Source: Serratia sp. PL17
GTDB taxonomy: Bacteria; Pseudomonadota; Gammaproteobacteria; Enterobacterales; Enterobacteriaceae
Assembly: GCF_017832355.1 (NCBI RefSeq)
Contig: NZ_JAFIBY010000001.1
Location: forward strand, 310,001 to 374,000
Reading direction: 5' to 3'
Length of the DNA stretch: 64,000 nucleotides
Positions within the stretch are counted from its first letter, which is position 1. Every line of letters begins with the position of its first letter. The notes beneath the pieces were generated by a model. The model made no database searches and was not told where the DNA came from. It saw only the letters and a list, made by a program, of their open reading frames with translations. A program made the translations under genes and the position numbers. Positions 29,251 through 43,058 of the stretch are shown here, piece by piece.

Positions 29251-30675
29251 ATGTCAAAACTAATTCCTGTGGTTATGGCCGGTGGTACTGGCAGTCGCTT
29301 ATGGCCACTTTCACGTGAGTCATTCCCCAAACAATTTTTATCTATCGACGACAGCGGATTTAGCTTGTTGCAGCAGACCCTACAGCGTTTGTCTGGGCTG
29401 GAGGGTGTACAGGTTGCAGCGCCTTTGGTGATCTGCAATGAAAATCATCGGTTTTTGGTTGCGGAACAACTGCGTGAAATTGATCAACTGGCGACCAACA
29501 TTATTCTAGAGCCTGTGGGACGCAATACTGCTCCTGCTGTAGCGTTGGCTGCACATCTGGCCGCAGAGGAAGACGATGACAGCATACTGCTGGTATTGGC
29601 CGCCGATCATTTGATTAAAAAGGTGGAAAACTTCCACTCGGCAATAAAAACGGCTGTTCAGCATGCCACCGAAAACAGCTTGGTGACCTTTGGTATTATT
29701 CCTGGGCATCCAGAAACGGGTTATGGCTATATCAAGCGTGGCAGTGAGCTTTCTGGCGAATGCTTTAAAGTCGACGCTTTTGTGGAGAAGCCTTGTCTGG
29801 AAAAAGCCATTGAATATCTGGCGAGCGGTGAATTCAGTTGGAACAGTGGCATGTTCATGTTTAAAACGGCCAAGTTCCTGCAAGAGTTGGAGCAGTTCAG
29901 CCCCGAAATTTTCGCTACAACGCAGCAGTCTGTGGTCGACAGCCAACGTGATATGAACTTTATCCGTGTTGATCAGGAGATATTTAAGCATTGCCCAAGT
30001 GATTCTATCGATTACGCAGTGATGGAAAAAACGCGAGATGCTGTGGTGATCCCGATTGATGCCGGCTGGAGCGATGTAGGTTCATGGTCATCTCTGTGGG
30101 AAGTCTCTGAAAAAGATGAGTTAGGGAATGTGAACGTCGGTGAGATTATTTCCATTGATTCAAACAATAACTATATTTCATCCGATGCTGCGTTAGTTGC
30201 TACCATCGGTTTAGACGACCTGATAGTGATCAACACCAATGATGCGTTGCTGATCTCGACTAAGGACAGAGTTCAGGACGTTAAGAAAGTGGTTGATGAG
30301 CTAAAAAAACGTAATCTTCATCACTTCCGGCAACATTCCTCCTCCTATCGCCCCTGGGGTAAGATTTGTGATATCGACAGCGGTGAGCACTTCCAGGTAA
30401 AAAAAATCATTGTTCGCCCTGGAGAAGGGCTTTCTGTCCAACGTCATCTTCATCGTGCTGAACACTGGGTGGTCGTTAGCGGTACAGCAAAAGTGAATGT
30501 TGATGATAAAGCGTTCTTTTTATCAGAAAATCAATCCACCTTCATACCTGCAGGCAGTGTCCATACACTGGAAAATCCAGGGAAAATCGATCTCGAGATC
30601 ATCGAGGTCAGATCAGGGTTTTACCTGGAAGAAGATGATATTGAGCGTTTGCACGATCGGTACGGCAGAGTCTAA
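29251..30675 (+). CDS. manC: ManC, mannose-1-phosphate guanylyltransferase / mannose-6-phosphate isomerase
   Basis: 474 residues, bifunctional type. The N-terminal nucleotidyltransferase has the pyrophosphorylase signature VVMAGGTGSRLWPLSRESFP and FVEKP; the C-terminal type II isomerase cupin has RPWGKICDIDSGEHFQVKKI and QRHLHRAEHWVVVSGTA. It makes GDP-mannose from mannose-1-phosphate and can also interconvert fructose-6-P and mannose-6-P. Followed at 15 bases by manB. No gmd or fcl is nearby, so mannose itself is the likely end use. Confidence 0.93.
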   Translation: MSKLIPVVMAGGTGSRLWPLSRESFPKQFLSIDDSGFSLLQQTLQRLSGLEGVQVAAPLVICNENHRFLVAEQLREIDQLATNIILEPVGRNTAPAVALAAHLAAEEDDDSILLVLAADHLIKKVENFHSAIKTAVQHATENSLVTFGIIPGHPETGYGYIKRGSELSGECFKVDAFVEKPCLEKAIEYLASGEFSWNSGMFMFKTAKFLQELEQFSPEIFATTQQSVVDSQRDMNFIRVDQEIFKHCPSDSIDYAVMEKTRDAVVIPIDAGWSDVGSWSSLWEVSEKDELGNVNVGEIISIDSNNNYISSDAALVATIGLDDLIVINTNDALLISTKDRVQDVKKVVDELKKRNLHHFRQHSSSYRPWGKICDIDSGEHFQVKKIIVRPGEGLSVQRHLHRAEHWVVVSGTAKVNVDDKAFFLSENQSTFIPAGSVHTLENPGKIDLEIIEVRSGFYLEEDDIERLHDRYGRV

Positions 30676-30690
30676 TTAAAGGGTTCGGTG

Positions 30691-32058
30691 ATGGAAAAGT
30701 TAACGTGTTTTAAAGCTTATGATGTTCGCGGTAAATTAGGTGAAGAATTGAATGATGATATTGCCTACCGTATCGGTCGTGCTTATGGCGAGTTCCTAAA
30801 GCCAAAGAGCATTGTGCTGGGTAGCGATGTGCGCCTGACCAGTGAAAGCCTGAAGTTATCCTTGGCAAAAGGGTTACAAGATGCGGGTACCGACGTTATC
30901 GACATTGGCATGACTGGGACTGAAGAGGTGTACTTTGCCACTTCACATCTGAAGGCCGATGGCGGCGTTGAAGTCACTGCCAGTCATAACCCGATCGACT
31001 ACAACGGAATGAAATTGGTTCGCGAAGGTTCGCGCCCTATCAGTGGCGATACTGGTCTGCGCGCTATACAAGAGTTAGCGGAAAACAACCAATTCCCGGC
31101 CCCTTCTGCAGTGCGTGGCAGCTATATTCGCCAGGACGTGCTTGGTGCATATGTAGAACACATACTTTCATACGTTGATGTAAAAAACTTCAAACCGTTG
31201 AAACTGGTGATCAACTCAGGTAATGGTGCAGCCGGTCATGTGATCGACGCCATTGAAACATCTCTCAAGGCTCTGAATGCCCCGTTGGAGTTTATCAAAG
31301 TTCATCATCAACCCGACGGTAGATTCCCCAATGGTATTCCCAATCCATTGCTGCCTGAGTGCCGTGCAGATACCGCCAATGCGGTGCGCGAACACGGTGC
31401 GGATATGGGGATCGCTTTTGATGGTGACTTTGACCGTTGTTTCCTGTTTGACGAAAAAGGCGATTTTATCGAGGGATACTATATCGTCGGCCTGCTGGCG
31501 GAAGCTTTCCTGCAAAAACAACCAGGCGCAAAAATCATTCACGATCCGCGCCTGAGCTGGAACACGATTGATGTGGTGAGCGAGGCTGGCGGTGTGCCGG
31601 TAATGTCAAAAACTGGCCATGCTTTTATTAAAGAGCGTATGCGTGCGGAAGACGCTATCTATGGTGGTGAGATGAGCGCCCACCACTATTTCCGCGATTT
31701 TGCTTATTGCGATAGCGGCATGATCCCATGGTTGCTGGTGGCTGAATTGGTCAGTGTGAAAGGCCAAACGTTGGGGCAATTGGTGCAAGATCGTATAGCT
31801 GCTTATCCGTCCTCAGGTGAAATCAACATCAAGTTGACTCACCCAGCTGTCTCTATTGAAAGCGTCAAACAGCATTATTTGGCGCAGGGTGGTGAGGCAG
31901 ATTATACCGATGGTATCAGCATGGAGTTTGCCGACTGGCGTTTCAACCTGCGTTCATCCAACACTGAACCGGTAGTTCGCCTTAATGTTGAGTCGCGTGC
32001 CGACGTCGCTTTAATGAAAGAAAAAACAGAAGAAATCCTGGCTTTGTTGTCTCGTTAA
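30691..32058 (+). CDS. manB: ManB, phosphomannomutase
   Basis: 455 residues; the ATG at 30691 is used (AAAGGG seven bases before) although a GTG codon directly precedes it. The active-site serine loop is [14 protein letters not shown], the metal loop DGDFDRC, and the sugar-specificity loop [22 protein letters not shown] is near the C-terminus. It converts mannose-6-P to mannose-1-P for ManC. Related to CpsG/RfbK; only one copy is in the window. Confidence 0.93.
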   Translation: MEKLTCFKAYDVRGKLGEELNDDIAYRIGRAYGEFLKPKSIVLGSDVRLTSESLKLSLAKGLQDAGTDVIDIGMTGTEEVYFATSHLKADGGVEVTASHNPIDYNGMKLVREGSRPISGDTGLRAIQELAENNQFPAPSAVRGSYIRQDVLGAYVEHILSYVDVKNFKPLKLVINSGNGAAGHVIDAIETSLKALNAPLEFIKVHHQPDGRFPNGIPNPLLPECRADTANAVREHGADMGIAFDGDFDRCFLFDEKGDFIEGYYIVGLLAEAFLQKQPGAKIIHDPRLSWNTIDVVSEAGGVPVMSKTGHAFIKERMRAEDAIYGGEMSAHHYFRDFAYCDSGMIPWLLVAELVSVKGQTLGQLVQDRIAAYPSSGEINIKLTHPAVSIESVKQHYLAQGGEADYTDGISMEFADWRFNLRSSNTEPVVRLNVESRADVALMKEKTEEILALLSR

Positions 32059-32080
32059 CAGGGCGCGCTCTTTTTACTTC

Positions 32081-32107
32081 AAACAGGGCTGCTTGGCAGC
32101 CCTGTTT
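32081..32107 (+). terminator. Hairpin after manB
   Basis: A perfect 12-bp stem AAACAGGGCTGC / GCAGCCCTGTTT with loop TTG, 22 bases after manB. The T-run is only three bases, so efficiency is uncertain. Confidence 0.65.
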
Positions 32108-32246
32108 GCTGTGGTGAGGAAATCAAATGTCCAGACGATTTCACTTAGTGTTGGCATTGCTATCTTACTCATTTGATTTATCCTAACTCCCTGCGGTTGC
32201 ATGGCTCTTAATAGTGTTTTTTGTTTGTTTTTGATACGTAATTTTC

Positions 32247-32276
32247 TTGAACTCAATGTTTTAGGGCGTTTTTAAT
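32247..32276 (+). promoter_or_regulatory. Candidate galE promoter
   Basis: TTGAAC, an 18-base spacer and TTTAAT (5 of 6 to consensus), about 57 bases upstream of the galE ATG and downstream of the manB hairpin. Confidence 0.4.
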
Positions 32277-32332
32277 AAAGAAGATTAAAGATTTATAACT
32301 TTAGCGCATTAGGTGCGCGTGAGGAGTTGTTG

Positions 32333-33355
32333 ATGGCAGTTCTAGTCACCGGCGGTGCCGGATATATTGGTTCTCACACAGTCTTGACCTTACTCGAGCG
32401 TGGCGAAGATGTCGTTGTGCTGGATAACCTGTCGAACTCGTCAGAGGAATCATTGCATCGTGTAGAACAGCTGGTGGGTAAAGCCGCCATTTTCTACCAA
32501 GGTGACATCCTGGATGGAGAATGTTTGCGTTATATCTTTGAGACGCATGATATCTCTTCGGTGATCCATTTCGCTGGGTTGAAAGCCGTTGGTGAGTCAA
32601 CCCGCAAACCGTTGGAGTATTATCAAAACAACGTTGCCGGGACTTTGGTATTGCTGGAAGCAATGCGACGGGCCGGCGTACATCAGTTTATCTTCAGCTC
32701 TTCAGCGACGGTATATGGTGCTAACTCCCCAGTTCCTTATGTAGAAACCACGCCGATAGGCGGTACCACGAGTCCCTATGGCACGTCGAAGTTGATGGTT
32801 GAGCAAATTCTGCAGGATTTCGCCAAAGCGGAGCCGGAGTTTTCCATCATCGCCTTGCGTTACTTCAATCCGGTAGGTGCACACGAATCTGGTTTGATTG
32901 GTGAAGATCCCAACGGTATTCCAAACAACTTGTTGCCTTATATCTCTCAGGTAGCGATTGGCAAGCTTGAGAAGCTGGGCATTTTTGGTGGGGATTATCC
33001 AACGGAAGATGGCACCGGGGAGCGTGATTACATCCACGTGATGGATCTGGCAGAAGGCCACCTGATGGCCATGGATTCCCTGAAGAAAGTCGAGGGTTTT
33101 AAAGCTTACAACCTGGGCGCAGGGATAGGGCACTCGGTATTGGCGATGGTGCATGCTTTTGAAAAAGCATCTGGCAAGGAAATACCTTATCAGATATTAC
33201 CGCGCCGTGACGGCGACCTACCTGCATTTTGGGCTGATGCGAATCTTGCACGCCGTGAACTGGGGTGGGAAGTTCGGCGTGGCATCGATGAAATGATGCG
33301 CGATACCTGGAATTGGCAAAAGAACAACCCACAGGGTTACCGCAGCAAGGATTAG
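32333..33355 (+). CDS. galE: GalE, UDP-glucose 4-epimerase
   Basis: 340 residues from the ATG with GAGGAG six bases before; an in-frame TTG six bases earlier is rejected. Rossmann motif [12 protein letters not shown], catalytic SSSATVYG and [10 protein letters not shown] (Tyr-x3-Lys), and substrate loop [20 protein letters not shown]. It supplies UDP-Gal for WbaP, for Glf and for the galactan enzymes. A housekeeping galE in the gal operon may exist elsewhere, so this could be a locus-dedicated copy. Confidence 0.93.
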   Translation: MAVLVTGGAGYIGSHTVLTLLERGEDVVVLDNLSNSSEESLHRVEQLVGKAAIFYQGDILDGECLRYIFETHDISSVIHFAGLKAVGESTRKPLEYYQNNVAGTLVLLEAMRRAGVHQFIFSSSATVYGANSPVPYVETTPIGGTTSPYGTSKLMVEQILQDFAKAEPEFSIIALRYFNPVGAHESGLIGEDPNGIPNNLLPYISQVAIGKLEKLGIFGGDYPTEDGTGERDYIHVMDLAEGHLMAMDSLKKVEGFKAYNLGAGIGHSVLAMVHAFEKASGKEIPYQILPRRDGDLPAFWADANLARRELGWEVRRGIDEMMRDTWNWQKNNPQGYRSKD

Positions 33356-33378
33356 CGAAAATCTAAGGATAATTCTAA

Positions 33379-33407
33379 AAAGCCCATATTTTATGGGCTT
33401 TCTTTAT
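33379..33407 (+). terminator. Intrinsic terminator after galE
   Basis: A 10-bp stem AAAGCCCATA / TATGGGCTTT with a TTT loop, followed by CTTTATT, 23 bases after the galE stop. Confidence 0.75.
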
Positions 33408-33840
33408 TGGTTTGGTTAGTGGCTTCCATTGAGACTAATTCTTTTGAATTAATAATCATTCTCAATAAAGCGGATTGTAATAACCATTATCATTATAATC
33501 ACGCTATCTATTAAGTTGTGATGTACTCAAGACGGTGTATTGTACAAGGTTGTTCGTATTACTAATGTTTTATGCAGACCGGTGTCGTTATTTTGTTGTT
33601 AATTTTTAATGTGTTATCTGTTTTTTTTTTTGACTCGTGGATAACGGTTAGACAGATAGCTTTTTGTCTATGTGGTGTTAATGTATTAACGCTCAACATC
33701 GGTGTATACTTCAGGCCGAAGAAAACTAATATCGTTTTGGCAGCACGCTTAAGAGCAGCTAATGGCCATAAAACGTCATTGTAATGATTTTCTGACGTGT
33801 TGCATTAATGAAACTGAAGTTGTTGGGAGTCCCCACAGAA
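33408..33840. other. Gap between galE and second galU-like gene
   Basis: About 430 bases. It holds two sequences resembling Fur boxes near 33445-33497 (separate entry) and T-rich DNA. A 70-codon hydrophobic ATG frame (33572-33784) has no ribosome site and is not called. GGGAG precedes the galU-like start by 11 bases. Confidence 0.4.
33445..33497. promoter_or_regulatory. Two Fur-box-like sites
   Basis: Against the 19-base Fur consensus GATAATGATAATCATTATC, the minus strand of 33479-33497 matches at 15 positions and the plus strand of 33445-33463 at 13 (counted by eye). AT-rich DNA produces such matches by chance, so binding is only suggested. Confidence 0.3.
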
Positions 33841-34728
33841 ATGCTAAAAGCTGTCATTCCAGTCGCAGGTCTCGGTACCCGCATGTTACCGGCTACAAAG
33901 GCTATCCCGAAGGAAATGTTGCCGGTCGTTGACAAACCCCTCATCCAATACATTGTGAATGAATGTGTCGCTGCCGGCATTAAAGAAATCATTCTTGTCA
34001 CGCATTCGTCAAAAAACGCTATTGAGAACCACTTTGACACATCGTTTGAACTGGAAAGCATGCTGGAATCACGCGTTAAGCGCCAGTTGCTGGAAGAGGT
34101 GCAATCGATCTGCCCGAAAGGGGTCACGTTGATGCATGTGCGTCAGGGGCAATCCAAAGGATTAGGCCATGCAATTTTGTGTGCTCGTCCACTGATTGGC
34201 GATGAGCCTTTTGCTGTGCTGCTGCCAGATGTTTTAATGGATGATGTCGCATGTGATCTGGCAAAAGATAATCTGGCTAGCATGATCGCCAGATTTGGCG
34301 AAAATGGCCGTAGCCAGGTCATGGTAGAACCTGTGCCTGAAAAAGACGTATCTAAATACGGTGTAGTGGACTGCAGCGGTACGCCTGTGGCACCAGGGCA
34401 GAGCGTGCCGATGCGCGCAATTGTCGAGAAGCCACCAATGGATGAAGCGCCTTCGAACCTGGCGGTGGTTGGCCGCTACGTGTTGGCTGCAGATATTTGG
34501 CCATTGCTTGAGAAAACACCTTACGGTGCGGGTGGCGAAATTCAGTTAACAGATGCCATTGCAATGCTGATGGAACAACACCCCGTAGATGCTTTTGCCT
34601 TGGTAGGACGTTCCCATGACTGTGGCGACAAACTGGGCTACATGAAAGCCTTCGTTGAGTACGGTCTCCGTCATCCTGCGCAGGGCAAGGAATTTGCAGC
34701 ATGGCTGAAAGACCAACTGGAAGCTTGA
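33841..34728 (+). CDS. galU: UTP-glucose-1-phosphate uridylyltransferase (GalU-like), copy 2
   Basis: 295 residues from the ATG at 33841 ([16 protein letters not shown]); an upstream in-frame ATG at 33808 would add 11 residues without family support. GalU-type motifs [51 protein letters not shown] and [11 protein letters not shown]. Protein similarity to copy 1 is high but the DNA has drifted, so the duplication is not recent. It stands alone between the galE terminator and the second JUMPstart. Confidence 0.87.
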   Translation: MLKAVIPVAGLGTRMLPATKAIPKEMLPVVDKPLIQYIVNECVAAGIKEIILVTHSSKNAIENHFDTSFELESMLESRVKRQLLEEVQSICPKGVTLMHVRQGQSKGLGHAILCARPLIGDEPFAVLLPDVLMDDVACDLAKDNLASMIARFGENGRSQVMVEPVPEKDVSKYGVVDCSGTPVAPGQSVPMRAIVEKPPMDEAPSNLAVVGRYVLAADIWPLLEKTPYGAGGEIQLTDAIAMLMEQHPVDAFALVGRSHDCGDKLGYMKAFVEYGLRHPAQGKEFAAWLKDQLEA

Positions 34729-35067
34729 ACTGACACTGCCTGATGAATCCAGTCGATTCCTAAAGTAAAATGAAACGGTTGGATGTAACGTAAAGCTGCA
34801 CTCCCCCATGAAAGATGCATTGGTGTTATGGGGGAGTAAGATATGAGCTGTTTAATTTTTCAATAAAATTAATGGGTTATGATTAGAGTGCTCTGGTTGC
34901 CGTAATGCCAGGGGCGGTAGCGTGGTTACAAAAACTCTTAAAAATTATCCTGAAGTTCACTCAGTCGATCCTGCGGTTTGGCAGTGTTGCTAATTATTAT
35001 CGATGCCAGTTGAAATAATATTAGGTTTCAATTGTTAGGGAATTTCAATCTTAAATCGAGTTTCAAT
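34729..35067. other. Intergenic region with hairpin and second operon leader
   Basis: Holds a 10-bp stem ACTCCCCCAT / ATGGGGGAGT (34800-34837, 18-base loop, no T-run), which may end the galU transcript. A TATGAT at 34878-34883 could be the -10 of the O-antigen promoter. The JUMPstart and a ~143-base leader to wzm follow. Confidence 0.5.
34887..34924 (+). promoter_or_regulatory. JUMPstart element with ops site, O-antigen operon
   Basis: The sequence runs AGTGCTCTGG..GCCAGGGGCGGTAGCGTG, closer to the JUMPstart consensus than the first copy. The ops core GGCGGTAGCGTG is at 34913-34924. It predicts RfaH-dependent elongation through wzm-wzt-wbbM-glf-wbbN-wbbO. Confidence 0.9.
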
Positions 35068-35835
35068 ATGAAGTATAGTCTAGGTTATCTCTGGGATTTG
35101 GCTGCGGTCATTACAGAGAAAGAATTAAAAGTCAGATATAAAAGCAGTTTCTTTGGTTATTTATGGTCAATTGCTAACCCATTACTCTTTGCGATGATCT
35201 ACTACTTCATCTTTAAGTTGGTCATGCGGGTTCAAATACCAAACTATACAATATTTATTATTACCGGGCTTTTCCCGTGGCAGTGGTTCGCGAGTTCTAC
35301 AACCAATTCACTATTTTCTTTTATTGCGAACGCCCAAATTATAAAGAAAACCGTTTTCCCACGCTCTGTTATTCCATTTAGCAATGTATTAATGGAGTGC
35401 TTGCATTTCCTATGTACCATACCAGTAATTATCGTATTTCTTTACATATACGATATGCGGCCCTCCATTGACTGGCTGTGGGGTATTCCTCTTATTGGCA
35501 TTGCACAAATGCTTATGACTTTCGGCATTGCAATGATGTTGTCGACATTGAATCTGTTCTTCCGTGATCTAGAAAGATTCGTAACATTGGGTATTATGCT
35601 TATGTTTTATTGCACACCCATACTTTACTCTGGGGATATGATTCCACAAGAGTATCGGTTTCTAATCGATTACAATCCGTTGGCAAACATGATTCTCAGT
35701 TGGCGTGATCTCTTTATGAATGGTGTTCTTGACTATCATCAGATCGGCATGCTCTATGGATATGCGCTGTTGTTTATCATCATTGGTGTTAGCATTTTCA
35801 ATAAGTTGAAATACAGATTTGCAGAGATATTATAA
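35068..35835 (+). CDS. wzm: Wzm, O-antigen ABC exporter permease
   Basis: 255 residues from the ATG at 35068; an in-frame TTG at 35032 would give an atypical extension. Six hydrophobic segments of the ABC-2 type, with KELKVRYKSSFFGYLWSIAN at the start and FFRDLERFVTLGIMLMFYCT, very like Klebsiella O2 Wzm. It exports undecaprenyl-linked galactan to the periplasm with Wzt. Its stop overlaps the wzt start by one base (TAATG). Confidence 0.92.
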   Translation: MKYSLGYLWDLAAVITEKELKVRYKSSFFGYLWSIANPLLFAMIYYFIFKLVMRVQIPNYTIFIITGLFPWQWFASSTTNSLFSFIANAQIIKKTVFPRSVIPFSNVLMECLHFLCTIPVIIVFLYIYDMRPSIDWLWGIPLIGIAQMLMTFGIAMMLSTLNLFFRDLERFVTLGIMLMFYCTPILYSGDMIPQEYRFLIDYNPLANMILSWRDLFMNGVLDYHQIGMLYGYALLFIIIGVSIFNKLKYRFAEIL

Positions 35836-36575
35836 TGAGCGTAGCTATAGAGTTTAAAGATGTCACTAAGCGCTATCCGTTATACCATCATATTGGCTCT
35901 GGCATTAAGGAGTTGATATTCAATCCGCGCCGCGCGTTAAGTTTGTTGAGTGGTCGTAGTTATTTAGCGATTGAAGACATCAGCTTCCAAGTGCAGAAAG
36001 GCGAGTCGGTTGCACTTATTGGCCGCAATGGTGCGGGAAAGAGCACATCACTTGGCTTAGTTGCCGGCGTGATGAAACCTTCATCCGGTACTGTAAGTGT
36101 CGTTGGGCGCGTTGCGTCAATGTTAGAATTGGGCGGTGGCTTTCATCCCGAGCTTACTGGAAGAGAGAATATTCGGCTTAACGCTACGCTGTTGGGTTTA
36201 CGTCGCAAAGAGTTAAAACAGCGGCTGGATAAAATCATCGAGTTTTCCGAGTTGGGTGAGTTTATCGATGAACCCATTCGTGTATATTCAAGCGGCATGC
36301 TAGCGAAGCTTGGGTTTTCCGTTATCACGCAGGTTGATCCTGATATTTTAATTATCGATGAAGTCTTGGCAGTCGGTGATATTTCATTTCAGCGTAAATG
36401 TATTGATACCATCAACGAATTTAAGAAAAAAGGTGTGACAATTCTATTTGTTAGCCATAATCTTTCAGATGTCGAAAAGATTTGTGATAAAGTTATTTGG
36501 ATTGAAAACCATAAAATGAAGGATATGGGGGATGCCCATTCTATTATTTCCCAATACAGGGAAGCAATGTCATGA
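35835..36575 (+). CDS. wzt: Wzt, O-antigen ABC exporter ATPase
   Basis: 246 residues. Walker A GRNGAGKST, the family-typical SMLELGGGFHPELTGRENI, signature region VYSSGMLAKLGFS and Walker B ILIIDEVLAVGD. There is no C-terminal carbohydrate-binding domain, as in Klebsiella O2 galactan export, where chain termination is not read by Wzt. Translationally coupled to wzm. Confidence 0.93.
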   Translation: MSVAIEFKDVTKRYPLYHHIGSGIKELIFNPRRALSLLSGRSYLAIEDISFQVQKGESVALIGRNGAGKSTSLGLVAGVMKPSSGTVSVVGRVASMLELGGGFHPELTGRENIRLNATLLGLRRKELKQRLDKIIEFSELGEFIDEPIRVYSSGMLAKLGFSVITQVDPDILIIDEVLAVGDISFQRKCIDTINEFKKKGVTILFVSHNLSDVEKICDKVIWIENHKMKDMGDAHSIISQYREAMS

Positions 36576-36606
36576 TTTTTATGATTTTAATCACTAGGTA
36601 ATCTGA

Positions 36607-40557
<3,951 letters not shown>

Positions 40558-40571
40558 CCGGTAAGAGTTAA

Positions 40572-41717
40572 ATGAAAAAGATTTGTTATTTTATCAACTC
40601 AGATTGGTACTTTGAACTTCACTGGGTTGAGAGAGCACTGGCAGCTAAAACTGCTGGTTATGAGATTCATGTTGTCAGCCACTTTGTTGGGGACGACATT
40701 CAGCAAAAGCTGACCGAAAAAGGTTTCATTTGTCATGACTCTTCTATCTCAGAACAGTCTATTAACCCAATCAACTTCTTTAGTTCGTTGATTAAGGTAT
40801 GGCAATTACTCAAAAGAATTAACCCGGATGTCTTACATTGCATCACCATCAAGCCTTGCCTGATGGGGGGGTTTTTCGCCCGCTTTTATAACAAGCCCAT
40901 CATTCTCGGCTTCGTTGGATTGGGGCGCGTGTTTATGGAAGATAAGCTGTCGATGAACGTCATTCGTTTCCTGACATTGCGTTCCTATAACCATATTTTC
41001 AAGAATGAGAAATGTCTGCTTGCGTTTGAGCATGAGCATGACCGCGATCGGCTCACCACACTGACTAAAGCAAAAAAAAGCCAAACGGTTGTGATCGATG
41101 GTGCCGGGATAGACCCGCATATTTACCATTATTCACTTGAAGTCAACCGTGAAAAGCCGGTTGTGCTATTCGCAAGCCGCCTGCTGTGGAGCAAAGGGTT
41201 GGGCGATCTGGTTGAGGTGAAAAAACGCCTTGCGCTCAAAGGTGTTGATTTTGTGCTTAACGTTGCGGGGATCTCTATCGTTGACGATTCTGACGCGATC
41301 CCCTTATCGAAAATTGAAGAGTGGCACCGTCAGGGACTAATAAATTGGCTTGGGCGCTGCAGTGATGTTTATAGCCTAATTAAGGCGTCTAACGTTGTTG
41401 CATTACCGTCCACGTATTCTGAAGGTATTCCCCGTATTTTGCTGGAAGCTTCATCAGTAGGTCGTGCTTGCATTGCCTACGATGTCGGTGGCTGCCAGAG
41501 TCTGATCATCGATGAGTATACTGGTAGTTTGGTAGAGAAACGTAATATCAATCTTTTGGCAGAAAAGTTAGAGAAGTTGCTCACCAGTCCCAAGAAACGC
41601 GTAGAGATGGGCGTTCGCAGCCGCGAACGTATTGAGAGTAAGTTCGCATCATCGTTGGTGATTGACGATACATTAAAACTCTATCGGCGCGCTATTGCTA
41701 CTGGAAGTTATTCATAA
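40572..41717 (+). CDS. wbbO: WbbO, GT4 galactosyltransferase
   Basis: 381 residues: MKKICYFINSDWYFELHWVE at the start, HCITIKPCLMGGFFARFYNK, LFASRLLWSKGLGDLVEVKK, and donor site LPSTYSEGIPRILLEASSVG. In Klebsiella, WbbO primes galactan I on undecaprenyl-PP-GlcNAc by adding Galp and Galf. WecA, elsewhere in the genome, would supply the GlcNAc lipid. Confidence 0.9.
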   Translation: MKKICYFINSDWYFELHWVERALAAKTAGYEIHVVSHFVGDDIQQKLTEKGFICHDSSISEQSINPINFFSSLIKVWQLLKRINPDVLHCITIKPCLMGGFFARFYNKPIILGFVGLGRVFMEDKLSMNVIRFLTLRSYNHIFKNEKCLLAFEHEHDRDRLTTLTKAKKSQTVVIDGAGIDPHIYHYSLEVNREKPVVLFASRLLWSKGLGDLVEVKKRLALKGVDFVLNVAGISIVDDSDAIPLSKIEEWHRQGLINWLGRCSDVYSLIKASNVVALPSTYSEGIPRILLEASSVGRACIAYDVGGCQSLIIDEYTGSLVEKRNINLLAEKLEKLLTSPKKRVEMGVRSRERIESKFASSLVIDDTLKLYRRAIATGSYS

Positions 41718-41730
41718 CAGGAGCATTATT

Positions 41731-42921
41731 TTGGCTTTTTTCGAGAAATTAAGGACGAAAAAGCACAATAAAGACATTCAGAACTCGTCTATTCCAAATA
41801 AAATTTTTTATCTAGTTTCCGCGTCAGGCATGCCAAATTTCGGTGACGATATGCTGACACGATATTGGATAAATGAATTACAACGAAAATTTCCTGGCTG
41901 TACTCTTTATCTGGATGCGGTTGACGCGGTCGTTGCAGCAGAACTTTTCCCCTCTGTGAAGTGTGTAGATTATCTCTGGCGTTTGGCTCAGGCATTGGGA
42001 GATAAAGGTTCAGTCGCCGGGAAATTCGGTGATCCTCACATTTTGCCGTTACGTGAGCGCTTAATGTCAGAGGTATTTGCCTCTGCACAAAGTATTCATT
42101 TACTAGGTGGGGGGTATATCAATGAGCTTTGGGGGGCCAACGCGCGTTTAATCGAATTGGCTGCTTATTTCGCCAAAAATCATCAACTTTCTTGTTATGC
42201 AACTGGATTGGGACTTCAACCACTTTCGCCCGAAAATGCCGCAAAGTTTGCGCCGTTTATTCGTCAGTTTGAGCATTTTGATGTGAGGGACTCGGCCAGT
42301 TATGAAGTATTAGCCCCCTTTGAGCTTCCTGCATTGGGTTTTACTGGTGATGATTATTTTGCTTTCCCTCATTGCCCTGCAGGACGTATCGTGGAACGTG
42401 AACACTTTACTCTGCACATGTGTGTCCACACGGAACTGTTCGAAGACAGTAGCCTGACTGAGGGGCTGTTGTCGTTATTACAACAGGTGATCACAAAATT
42501 TAGTCAAGATCATCCTTCTGCTGAAATCAAATTTTATGAATTCCGTCCCGGCTCTGACGGTGTGTTCTTTCGCCAAATACAAGAGCGATTTCCGCAGGTC
42601 GACTTCGTGCGTTTTGAACGAGTTTGGCAAGAGGGACTGGTATTCGCCGCCCATGATTTTTGCGTCAGTTCCCGCTTCCACTTTCAGGTGATTGCTGCCA
42701 GTCTCGGTGTCGGTGGGATAGCACTATCCTGGTCAGATTATTATGATAATAAATTTTCAAGTTTGCGAGTAATCTCTGATTGGCCGATGGTCAGGCCGGA
42801 TATCTCCCTAGAGGCGTTGCTTCCTTTACTCTCAACGGCAACTGACTGCGATCATTGGGAAGGGAGGACGTTTATTCGCAAGGCTAAACAGAAATTATTG
42901 TCTCAACTGTATAATTTTTGA
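41731..42921 (+). CDS. Polysaccharide pyruvyl-transferase family protein (WcaK/CsaB-like)
   Basis: 396 residues from a TTG with AGGAGC six bases before; an upstream TTG would overlap wbbO and lacks a site. Family features: [15 protein letters not shown] near residue 30, [43 protein letters not shown], and [20 protein letters not shown] near the C-terminus. Such enzymes place ketal pyruvate from PEP on sugars, though some members modify glycans otherwise. Its place directly behind wbbO suggests it decorates the galactan. Not part of the basic Klebsiella O2 operon. Confidence 0.75.
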   Translation: MAFFEKLRTKKHNKDIQNSSIPNKIFYLVSASGMPNFGDDMLTRYWINELQRKFPGCTLYLDAVDAVVAAELFPSVKCVDYLWRLAQALGDKGSVAGKFGDPHILPLRERLMSEVFASAQSIHLLGGGYINELWGANARLIELAAYFAKNHQLSCYATGLGLQPLSPENAAKFAPFIRQFEHFDVRDSASYEVLAPFELPALGFTGDDYFAFPHCPAGRIVEREHFTLHMCVHTELFEDSSLTEGLLSLLQQVITKFSQDHPSAEIKFYEFRPGSDGVFFRQIQERFPQVDFVRFERVWQEGLVFAAHDFCVSSRFHFQVIAASLGVGGIALSWSDYYDNKFSSLRVISDWPMVRPDISLEALLPLLSTATDCDHWEGRTFIRKAKQKLLSQLYNF

Positions 42922-43058
42922 CAAGTTGCAAGCAGCAGCAAAGCCTATCGCACCAATCACTACCCACGCGGCTCAATCCTGAGTTAACATGTGTGCCACA
43001 TCACAAAACCTGTTGGCCAAAGTTGTTAACAGGGTCATCCTCAGACAGGAGTTCTTCA

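Noticed and set aside
33572-33784. 70-codon hydrophobic frame between galE and the second galU-like gene
   Set aside because: ATG start but no ribosome site within range and no recognisable family; kept only as a note in the gap entry.
42918-43058. N-terminal extension of gnd
   Set aside because: The ATG at 43059 has a good ribosome site and gives the standard 468-residue enzyme; the extension has no family similarity.
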